Source: Gorsachius magnificus (Eukaryota; Chordata; Aves; Pelecaniformes; Ardeidae). Taken from it: a stretch of 64,000 nucleotides of DNA. A program made the translations under genes and the position numbers. Where the stretch lies: positions 8,679,821-8,743,820 of the forward strand of contig CM067081.1 of the NCBI GenBank assembly GCA_034008185.1. Direction: 5' to 3'. Below the pieces are notes generated by a model that saw only the letters and a program-made list of their open reading frames with translations, made no database searches and was not told the origin of the DNA. Below, one piece after another: positions 54,581 to 64,000 of this stretch (positions are counted from its first letter, which is position 1; every line of letters begins with the position of its first letter).

Positions 54581-56129
54581 ATTTTTATTTACTTAATGAA
54601 AACAGCCATATTTTTCAGGGGTATTTAGGTACTTGTAGATGCAGAAAGATATCTACTGGGATTATCAAATATCTATTAATAGGATAGGTCTCTAATTTGC
54701 ATTGTGTTCAGATCCCAGAAGTAGCACTGCCGAAATACCTCCACGACTCTGATTGGAAAGGTAACAAGAAACCTTTCTTTAGTGGCTGTTAGTATTTTAT
54801 TTATTTTATACATTTGCTTTTCTCGGTAAAATAAAATTATCCTAAGAGGGGCTGGCTACACAAAAAATATAGCCCTTAAAAATTGCTTTCAAAGCAATTG
54901 CTCTAATTTCTAGCCAAACAGCCCTAATATAAAATCAGAGTAAAAGCATCTGGAAAAGGAAAAAAGAAGAACACGCACGAATGTATCTAGACAAGCAACC
55001 CAAGTGCTTAAGTAAAAATAAAGTTGTGGGGCTGCCTGCTGATAACAAGAACTTGCTTACAGACAAGCACATGCATAAGCATTGCTAGCCAAGGAGAAAG
55101 AACCTTAAGGAAAACAAAGAAAAAGCACAGAATCAGGTTTCCTGCTTGTCACAGGTCAGCCCATCTCACCTCCGTGAGCCAGAACCCCCCTCCAGCTGGA
55201 AGTGGTTTCTGCACCATGGGATTGTAACTGGTGAGCTGCTTCCACTACGGGGTTTCACTTCGCGCAGGGGGCTATGTGAGTTTCCTAGATGCAGTTTGTT
55301 GGACAACCAAGTTCCTCACCTTCTGATTTTGAAAAGTCCTCTGCAATTTCTCAGGCGCAAAGCATCCCAGCATATTAAGAGGATGTGCATGTGCTTGGCA
55401 TTTATTGTTTTGTTAATGAGAGAGTCCAGATTCACTAATTAGGAGGTTAGTGTCCCTAGCAGAAGTGCTTAAGATAAAACGGCATTTCGGAAAAGCCTCT
55501 ACCAGTTGATTTCTTCTATTTAACCATGAACAAAAAAAAAGAAGAAAAAAACCAAACCATAACACACCTTTCACATGGAGCCATGTAAATGTATTTTTTC
55601 TGATGATTTTTTTTTTTTGGTTTAGAGGAAGAGGAAATAACGATACGCAGGTATTAAACTGTACCATGGAGACAGACACACTCTGTTAGCATGGGTTTGT
55701 CAGCAATTGTTTGATTACTCAGAGCTTTCTTTAGAGCCTGGAGCAGAGCCAGGTGGTGCCTATTGATGGCACTGAAAGCCGAGAAACGCGGTGGAGGTCA
55801 GTCACCAGAAGAGACCTTTCTGCTTCCGCTTTGCCAAGTTGCTTGACGAGGTGGCTGATGGAAACAGCTTCTTTTCATTCAGTTACAATGCAATTCTTTC
55901 AGGCCCTTTCTCTTCTCAGCCTCATTGTCAGCACCGTACGCAGGCCAGTGCTGAGTTCTGCAATGAAGTCACCATAGAAATGGCATGGTGAGCGTTTACT
56001 GACCTCCTAGCTGCGTTTCCTCGTCCTGAAATAAATTTGAGCTCAGCTATTATGGTGCCTCTGATTTAATAATTGGCTTTTGGGAGACACTCAAATGCTT
56101 CAGATGGAATCTTTTCTTAGGGTCGTATC

Positions 56130-56200
56130 CTGGCCCTATTGTAGCGTATGGGAATTTTGCCATTGGACTTTAATGAGACAACAATTTGGCCATTAATCCA
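56130..56200. repeat. Possible ancient amniote repeat phrase
   Basis: TGGCCCTATTGTAGCGTATG, then GGAATTTTGCCATTGGACTT and TAATGAGAC, resemble the 'aatgggagttttgccattgacttcaatggg' text of old repeats frequent in turtles and birds. Similar phrases occur at 56841-56862 (CATTAATGGGAGCAAACC) and 57150-57170 (GAGTAACTCCCACTAA). The assignment is from memory and weak. Confidence 0.35.
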
Positions 56201-56442
56201 TGAAAATTTGCTACTGTAGTTCACATTGCACCCTCATTTAGGACCCTATTGTTCAATTCACTCTGAACCAGCTTGTTTTCACTTTCAGGAGAATTGCATA
56301 GACTAGAAAGTAATTCAAACAACAACTTCAGCAAGAGCAGGCATTAGCTCTGTTAACTATACGACTGCTGGGTGGACGTGGCCAACCCCAGCTGCAGAAC
56401 CTTCCCCAACCTGCTAACAGTCACTAATTCAATGCAAACATT

Positions 56443-56667
56443 GAAGAAGGAAGAAGTTCTTTACAATGAGGGTAGTGAAACACTGGAAGGGGTTGCCCAG
56501 AGAGGCAGTGGAGGCCCCATCCCTGGAAACATTCAAGACCAGGTTGGATGGGGCTCTCAGCAACCTGATCTAGTTAGCAGTGTCCCTGCTCACTGGGGGG
56601 GGGTTGGACTAGATGACCTCTAGGGGTCCCTTACAACCCCAAACATTTTGTGATTCTATGATTCAAT
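56443..56667 (+). mobile_element. CR1 LINE 3'-end fragment, second subtype
   Basis: A plus-strand CR1 from GAAGAAGGAAGAAGTTCTTT to GTGATTCTATGATTCAATG. The 3' UTR text GATGACCTCTAGGGGTCCCT and GGGGCTCTCAGCAACCTGAT place it with the 39391 subtype. It contains a G9 run near 56597. It lies antisense to ME3. Confidence 0.95.
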
Positions 56668-57639
56668 GAAGTGTCTTCCCCATCATTTCAACAAAAAGAC
56701 AACAAAAGCCCCATTAACAAGGAGATTCTATGGGGCACAGCCTGGGACCATTAATGCCTTCCACTTCCAAGAACAGGAGCTGATTCTTTAGGTCAGGGAA
56801 CACCAAGGATCAAATCCTGCTCGAGGTGTATGTTGGGGCTGACATTAATGGGAGCAAACCTTAGGACAGGCCTTTCAGATTGCCACTTGCACATCCCAGC
56901 TGACTGCTATAAGCTCCTATCTATCAGAACATACTGCATTTCTGTGGTCTCGTTTGAGGTGTAAGCCACTGAAAATTTTCCAGCGAGATTCAAGTGTTTT
57001 CTTAGAAATGTCCGTACGACATTTAGCAGATGTGTGATCCTAACCACCCTTCACAGACCTGTTTAGAAGCAACTCACAGACTCCTGGGTTTGACAGGTTA
57101 AACACCAGTGGTGTAGAATATACAGCAGATTTTCAGAGGTGACCAAGGTCAGAGTAACTCCCACTAATTTTCAGTCTGTTAACTGATTTCTCCTACCTTG
57201 GCAATTGCTCATCTTTTTCGCCCACAGCTAATTCTACATTATGCTCCTGGACTTCTTACCCACAACAAACATTTTGCAGCACCTGAAGAAATACCTTCAT
57301 AAATCCAATGGCAGATTTCTCTGTGCGGAAGGGGGTTAAATAAGATGATCGCCATGTTTCTGTGTCTCTGGTTAATAAAACATAAAATTTCTCTCCCTTT
57401 GCCTCTCATCAACCCTGTTTAAGTGATCTGGCATGCTCTGAAAATGCACAACAAGGGCTCTATTATGTACAGGCACTAGGTACAGCAGGTTTCACTGGAC
57501 TGTAACTGATTTGTTTCAGATGAAGGGATGCTGTTAACCACCACTGTGAATATAATTGTTTAGTTGATTTCCACATTCTTGTCATTGTTGGCCTGGCTAC
57601 TGCAAGAACAAGCTGGTGAGGAATTCCCTAATGCTGGTT

Positions 57640-57660
57640 AAAAAAAGAAAAAAAAAAAAA
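57640..57660. repeat. A-rich tract (A7 G A13)
   Basis: Twenty A residues interrupted once by G, followed by GAAGGAAATC. No retroposon body is recognised on either side. Confidence 0.88.
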
Positions 57661-59724
57661 GAAGGAAATCTTCAGGTCAAACCAGGAGTTCATCCAGACA
57701 TGCCCACACCAGAGGCAACAGGAATACCCCCTTTTCACCACTTCACTGCTTGTCCTTTGCTCCTTCTTTAGACCAGAACCAACTCCAGGAGGAGAAACCC
57801 TCCCAAAGAAGAGGCAAAGGGATCTTCACAGATAGTCAAAATACCAAGGTGCGACCTCCGAGTGAGCTCTGGGATGCACAATATCCAATCCCTTCTGTCA
57901 CACCTGGCGGGGGGCTCAGAAGGCTTTAGCAGACTTTCACTATAGGCTGTGGCTCGCAGCCCATCCTTGCACAAAGCACGGCTCTGCTCCTGACACAGCA
58001 CCTCTAGCATGTCCTGTGCTATTGAGTTTGCGGGAAAGCCCCCAAATTCCAACCGAGATCAGAGCTGGGTGCTCCCACCACAGGGGAAAGAAAAGCCACA
58101 GTTAATTCATCACACGGGGACTTGCCAGTTCTGGATTTGGTTCCCTTCCCTCACCAGCTCAGAGCGGAGCGTTCCCACCTTGGAGTCTAAAAACCAATGC
58201 CTACCTGTGCCAGACACTATATATACAGGGGGTACATATATTCTGTTGAGCTTGTTCAGCAGCGTAGTACTAAGAATGGAAATGTTAGTGGAGAAGCCTG
58301 GTAGTCCATGGGAACTGGGTGTCCAGGTGACCTTCACATCTCTCTACTGCCATTTCACACTATGTTTCCAATTCAGATTCTTTGGTGTCTTTTACTTCAG
58401 CGAGGAGAAAGGGTTTTTTTTCATTGTGTTTACCACTGCAGGTTTGAGTCTTCTCCTTTGTGGTCATTTTGTCCCTCTCATGTGGAAAACTCCCCAGCAC
58501 ATCCTTCCTCCTCTGACTTCATTCTTTTCCAAACACCAGAAATGAAGGCCTCCTGATTTTACAAAAGCTTTTGGACATGGTTTTTTTCTTCATTTGACAT
58601 GTCATGTACACATAATTCTTTAGAGAATGGGAGTCCTAGGCTTGCTTTCTTACCTTTTAACTTATCTCTTTTGTCATTATTATCTAAATCTAGGGTGCAC
58701 TGTGTTATTCATTTCTCAGTAAAATAAAACCCTCCTTTGAAAATAAGGAGGAAACACTATCATTTATGGCATTTTTAACATTTTACTTGTTTTAAGTAAT
58801 TAATCAACATAAATTCTCCTTATGAAAAAAATCAGTGGTGAGACATAGCACTTTATAGAAACAGCTGGCAAGTTTAGTATAGATAATACATTAAAAATTT
58901 AACAGCGAAAATGGTACTAGGAGAGCACTGTGAGTTGCAGTCAGACTGAAAGAATAGGAACATATTTCGTTTTGATAAATGTAAAAGTTTTGTTCTGGAC
59001 TATGAAAAAACCCTCAAAAATATTCATATTAGAATAGCTCTTGTCACACATCACAGCCTTAGGGTCCAAAGCACGCTGTAAAAATAGAAAAAGGAGATCA
59101 AAACAAAGCAATGAAAAAAAAAGACAGTCTCTATCCCAAAGAGACAACCAGCAAAGAGAGGCAGGAGACAAGGAGGAGCAATACTGATTAGCACGACGAG
59201 CTGTGTCCTCAGCACAAGTCTCGCAGTACTTTCAGCATGCCCGCAGCCAAGTTGGTAAGTCAGCTCAAAAATATTTGTTATGTTAAAGTAATCCTCCTGT
59301 GCAAGTCGATTTGCTCTGGGATGACATTCATCACGGAGGTAAAACACAGAGGATCTTTGGCTGAATTCTTATTGTGAGTGACACAGAGGAAAAAAAACCT
59401 CGCCCTAGGACACTGATTTATTGCCTATGGCTCCATTGAAATGTCTGCATAGGCAATCAGGCTGCTCCCAACGAGCTGCATGGCACCCAGCTGAGCACGC
59501 CATGGAAATTAGGAGCTCTCAGCACCAGCTTTGGCAATGACCGAGCCCGCTGGGGAAAGACGTGGCTAAGCAGGAAAAACATGCTATAGCATAACAGCAA
59601 GCCAAGGAATGCTGCCTTGGAGGGGCTATACATCTATTGAACAGGCGCTATGGATCTATACGTAGAGGCAAAAAAAAAGAGCATGTTGTTCTTTGTTAGA
59701 GCAAGAAACACTAAGCAAGAGATG

Positions 59725-59850
59725 CTCCAAATTTCTGCCTTTCTTCATGTAATTGGGATGCATTACCAGCCCCAGGAGGTATGTAATCAGCATAAATTAC
59801 TTGATCATTAGCTACCTAATATGCAACAGTTGCCCTCAGAATTAATTGAG
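59725..59850. promoter_or_regulatory. Candidate conserved noncoding element (TAAT-rich)
   Basis: Repeat-free text has clustered ATTA/TAAT cores (GTAATTGGGATGCATTACCA, GTAATCAGCATAAATTACTT, GATCATTAGC, GAATTAATTG). This density of homeodomain-like sites is typical of developmental enhancers but also of plain AT-rich intron. The call is tentative, because one sequence cannot show conservation. Confidence 0.2.
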
Positions 59851-62562
59851 TGAGCCAGGAAGGGCAGAATAAAAGTAGACAATGACACTGTATGAGGTTT
59901 CTCTTGCTAATGCTACTCAGTAGCAGCAGTAGACTAGCCCTAAGTTCTTCTCCCAGAATTTTCCTAGGAATATTCAAAAGGAAAGGGAAGCACAACAGCG
60001 TGATGCCAATGATTCTCCACACTAAGAACCTCAAAAGTAGAATTGCACAATCTGAGGAAGATCCAAAGGGGGAAGCTGTGGGACTAACCAGCTTGTGTTT
60101 CTTTGGTGGAGACGTGCTCGTGTGCCTGGAAAGTAATTTTGTGTCATTTACCTGGAACAGGCATATTTCCACAGAACATTGCCACATATGTTTTTGCTGA
60201 CCAGACTTAGCTAGTTATAGCACTACATATGTTACAGATCATCTATCTATTTATACGAGCAAGCAACAACAAAAAAGACAAATATTAAAAATCACCAATC
60301 TAAACAAACATTAAAAGATAGTTAATTCTCCAAGTAGCGTGTATCTGAATGCTCAGAAACCTGACATTTGAGTCCCTAAAGGCATTATTTTTATCACTCA
60401 TTAATTTTTAAAGTTAAAAACCAAAAAGCAACATATGGATTGCTCCATGGTAACTCTTCTTAGATCTCACAGAAACCCAAACTCCTCCTGTCCTGTAGGA
60501 TCTGTGTAAAGTTTTATATATTAGAAAAGACACTTTCTGTAAGATAGAGTCCTTCCCCGTGTTCTCTCCCCTGGTGGCTGGGGCTCAGCCTGGGTTAATG
60601 CCACCTACCCCTCGCACCAGGAAAGCCCCCTCAGCATTAATGCTGGCAGTCTCCTGTCTCACCAGAGATCCCAGCAGGGCAGAGGTATCTAAGCAAAGGT
60701 AAGGTCTGGGTAAAGCAACACCATTTCTCACAGCTGAAAAAAAAAAGCCGAACAGAGGCAACCCTGCTGTATCTCCTCTGCAGGCAGGTTTCTCAGCTGG
60801 GGTGATAGTACCCTATGGGTGCTTATTTCTTCCCACTGGTTATAAGGGAAGTCCAGGGAACGACCTCTGGTGTAGGTGCCTGCACCCTGCCTGTGCCAAA
60901 GGCAGATCGAGGAGAATGTGGGTCGGGAGGCTGTGAGGAGGCGTTTGGGGATGGCGCTAAACCAAAAGCTATAGATGGCCCCTAGTAATATTCCATCGCC
61001 AGGGAGGCTGTACTTCAGTCCTATTACATTCACTCACAGATTTTGTGAATACATCATTGACCCTACGAGTCTGATGTGTAGTAAATAACAAGTTAAATAT
61101 GATCTCAATTCCCCCAACAGCTCACTTTCCACACACGTTTTACTGTGAACACACAGCCGCTTCAGCTTTCCAACATCGCTGCCATGCGAAGTTCACAAGT
61201 TGAATTCCGTGGTCTGCGGCTGAAGCGTGCAAAATGAGTTTTCAGTTTTACTGCACCAAAGGGAAGTTTTTTCCAGACTGCAAAAGAACTGCAGCCAAAC
61301 GTGGATGTTTAGTTTCAGCCTTGCAGGAAGGGCTGAGAAGCACACGTAAAGCAGGCTCCTGCCAGCACAGCTCTTCAGGGAGGTCACAGGCTAAAGGTTT
61401 ACAGCACTTTCCCTAAAACGAGAGAGGAATTAATTCATTGTTTCCATACTGGACAAAAGGTTAAAGACCCTCAAAGGCCAGGGCTCAGAGGTAAGCAGAT
61501 GGAGCCTACCAAATATTCTGCAAACTTCCTTCTCTTCTGGAATTACTGTGGCACCTTAGGGGGGGTCTCAGCTAGTAAGCCCCAGAGTGGTGGCTCCTGG
61601 AGGTGGTATTAACAGAGCAAAAACCTGCCCCAAATAGATGATAAAGCATAGGAAGGTCCAGCTGGTACAGGCACACAGCACAGCACAAATACATACCTGC
61701 AAGATAAGCAATGAGTTTGATATATCAGTAGCCTAACTTGGTAGGGTAGTTGGTTTTTTTACAAGTTGATAGCGGAGCAGCTTTGGTGCTACTCAGAGGA
61801 AGTTCTTTCTAATGGGGGGAAATAAGAGAAAACAGAGAATATAACAAGGGAATGGTAGAGGCTCATGTTGCAGGCTGCTTTGAATCGGGAGTCAACATCC
61901 TGACAATAAATAAAAGAAGCCATGCACTGGGGATCGCCTGTGAACCGCTCCTACCACAAAGACTGGTTGGATTCACTACAGAAAAGTGGAGAAAGAAGAG
62001 CAGCACACAGCAAGGCTGGAAAGAAAGCAAAAATGCTTCAGGTTAATTCAGCATTCTAAAAGCCTAGATGAAATTAAAGCTGTGTGACATTTTAGCATAA
62101 GAAAGACCATACATTAAAGATGTTATGCAAAAAGCAATTGATAACATGCAGACACACTGAGTTCAACCTTTAGGGTATGGGTTAAGCATGGGGATGGAGG
62201 TTGCTGCTGCTTACAGTGATCCAGAAAGAAGTCAGGGAATGAAATATCAAGTTCTCCATCCTAGGTACACAGAGGCGAGCTAACAGCTAGATAGCCCTTA
62301 GGAGAGGTCAGATAAGACTGTATCTGACTTAGGCTAAAATTGTAGCTCGGAGAGAAGGGATTGTAGTTTGGAAAGAGGTTTGCATGTGGAGAAATATAAC
62401 TGTAAGATAGACATATAGTGATAGTAGTTGCATTTGTAGTTATGGTTGAGATCTCTCAAAGATCGAGGAAAGAGAAAGACAAGGTGACAAATGACAGAAG
62501 ATCCTCCACCAAGAAGTCCACCAGTGAAAGGAAAATAAAAATGTGGTGAGAGCACCAGTCTG

Positions 62563-62933
62563 ACAAGGAGCGGCTGAGGGAGCTTGGCTTGTTCAGCCTA
62601 GAGGCTTATTGCCCTCTACAGCTGCCTGACAGGAGGGGGTAGTGAGGTGGGGGTAGGTCTCTTCTCCCTGGTAATGGGCAATAGGATGAGGGGAAATGGC
62701 CTCAAATTGTGCCAGGGGAAATCTAGATTGGATAGTAGGAAAAATTTCTTTACTGAAAGAGTGATCAAGCATTGGAACAAGCTGCCCAGAGAAGTGGTGG
62801 AGTCCCCATCCCTGGAGGTATTAAAAGATATGTAGACAAGGTGCTTAGAGACATGGTTTAGTGGTGGACAGGTACAGTTGGACTTGATGATCTTAAAGGT
62901 CTTTTCCAACCAAACAATTCTATGATTCTATGA
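62563..62933 (+). mobile_element. CR1 LINE 3' fragment with internal deletions
   Basis: A plus-strand CR1 from GACAAGGAGCGGCTGAGGGA to the ATTCTATG octamers. Compared with 42710-43303, a block of about 20 bp (AAGAGGAGGCTGAGGGGAGA region) is missing after TTCAGCCTAGAGG. A second block is missing before ACAGTTGGACTTGATGATCT. The ORF2 remnant ([20 protein letters not shown] to [10 protein letters not shown]) ends early. It lies antisense to ME3. Confidence 0.94.
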
Positions 62934-64000
62934 AGTACAAGTAGAGGCAAATAGCCACAGATGGCCAAGGATGTCAGGATTTCAAGAAGAGAAATGTCAT
63001 GGACTTTGTTGAACATGGCTGACAGTGGGATAAGAAGGAAGAGTATAAAATACTGACTTTGAGCTTTTCCTAAGATGAGGTCACTAGAAATGTTGCTCCC
63101 AGCAGGAGTATGCAGCATGTATCATATAGTTATCTAGAGCACAGAGAAATGTTGCATTTGAACTTTCATTAACGGAGAAACTCCCACATCACCAGGATCT
63201 GGTCCACTAACTTCCAGTTTCTGGTGTCACAGCTGTTCCCTCTGCAAAAACCAAAATAGTGATGCAAAGGATTTATGACTTTCTTAAGGCACAGCTCAGC
63301 TGCAAATAGGAGAAAGGGAGAAACACGTGGGTAAAAACCATGTCAAAACCTCAGAAAGGGTAAAGTGGAGCCAATGGAATGACAATAATTTGGGAATGCA
63401 CAACTACTGTCCCGTGGAAACAGGTCGAACAATTTGATGTGAAAAGCTTGTATCAGCCTTAAACCAGCCATAAGGTATGTAGTCTTGCACTCCTTAAAAA
63501 TAAATTCCTAGCCTTCAAAAATCCTACTGAGGAATCTGCCCTGTCCAAAAGTTCCAGGTCTCTGCATCAACCTCTACACAGAGCCTACGAACGAGGCCAC
63601 ACCACTATCAGCAGCAGCACTGGGCTACCCCAGTAGGATCTGGAGCAAGGTCTTAGGCTGAGCCAGCAACCTCCAGCAGCTAACGTCAGGGCAGAAGGCA
63701 GCCGTCAAGAGAGGAGATTCCCCGCAGTTCAGGTTCCCTTGCTCTTTCTTTTTTTCCTCTTGATTCCTTCTGAATCCTGAACAGCTCATCAGTGCGATTC
63801 TTAGATCCAGAGCCAAAACAATTTGAACGCTCATAACATGCAAGTTATTGAACACTTCTCCCAATAGCTGCATCTTTGCTTACAGTCCCCTTGACTAATG
63901 TAAGCCCTTCCCAATTCAGAACCTATAGGACTGCATATTTTAACAGGGTATTCATCCTGTTTTAAAAAAGTTTGCCTTAACTGTAGCCAGATGTCCACTG

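Larger units (their letters stand above)
37848..64000 (-). other. ME3: ME3 upstream intron (partial), more than 26 kb
   Basis: Everything above the 37847 acceptor is read as intron of ME3, because the preceding exon (targeting peptide and RGYDVTRNP-like motif) is not present up to the window edge. The stretch holds seven CR1 fragments, the solo LTR at 49917-50491, the inverted 69-bp pair, a C11T10 tract and a 42-nt alternating purine-pyrimidine run. Long frames (58009-58545 plus, 38958-39437 minus, 59816-60187 minus) show no domain and are treated as chance. If an unrecognised promoter lies here, part of this would be intergenic. I saw no CpG island. Confidence 0.75.

Noticed and set aside
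58009..58545. 178-codon open frame on the plus strand
   Set aside because: It has no domain, signal or composition typical of a protein, it overlaps open frames on the other strand, and it lies in intron sequence. Chance is sufficient.
59816..60187. 123-codon open frame on the minus strand with leucine-rich hydrophobic stretches
   Set aside because: The hydrophobic runs come from T/C-rich intron text. It has no family match and no supporting splice or start context.

Overview
This window is vertebrate nuclear DNA, almost certainly from a bird, and lies inside one protein-coding gene. Two signs point to a bird. At least fifteen CR1 LINE fragments carry the avian 3' end (ATTCTATG-type octamers), and there is a solo retroviral LTR of a family I recall as common in birds. 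The CR1 3'-end variants and this LTR look more like a non-galliform (neoavian) bird than chicken, but that is an impression from memory.

The gene is ME3, mitochondrial NADP-dependent malic enzyme, on the minus strand. Five consecutive coding exons can be read base by base. In transcript order they are 37847-37714, 36190-36041, 16719-16644, 11527-11366 and 8380-8277. Together they give 626 bp of open frame. Every junction is GT-AG, the phases match throughout, and there is no stop or frameshift. They encode the N-terminal half of the enzyme, including the catalytic Tyr (YTPTVG), the malate-binding Arg ([11 protein letters not shown]) and the catalytic Lys ([10 protein letters not shown]). The first coding exon (mitochondrial presequence) should lie beyond position 64000. 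The metal-binding and NADP-binding exons should lie before position 1. I looked for both inside the window and did not find them.

Layout: 1-8276 is an intron with one old CR1 piece. 8277-16719 holds three exons and two introns with little repeat content. 16720-36040 is a 19.3-kb intron with seven CR1 fragments. 36041-37847 holds two exons split by a 1.5-kb intron. 37848-64000 is more than 26 kb of upstream intron. It contains seven CR1 pieces, a 575-bp solo LTR with an exact 5-bp target duplication, and an unexplained 69-bp sequence present twice in opposite orientation about 0.8 kb apart.

I found no operon, CRISPR array, tRNA, rRNA or second host gene, and no sign of a new biological system. 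Most long open frames here are chance ORFs in intron or remnants of CR1 reverse-transcriptase. The observations most worth checking are the inverted 69-bp pair, the solo LTR, and the opposing CR1 copies that flank two ME3 exons.
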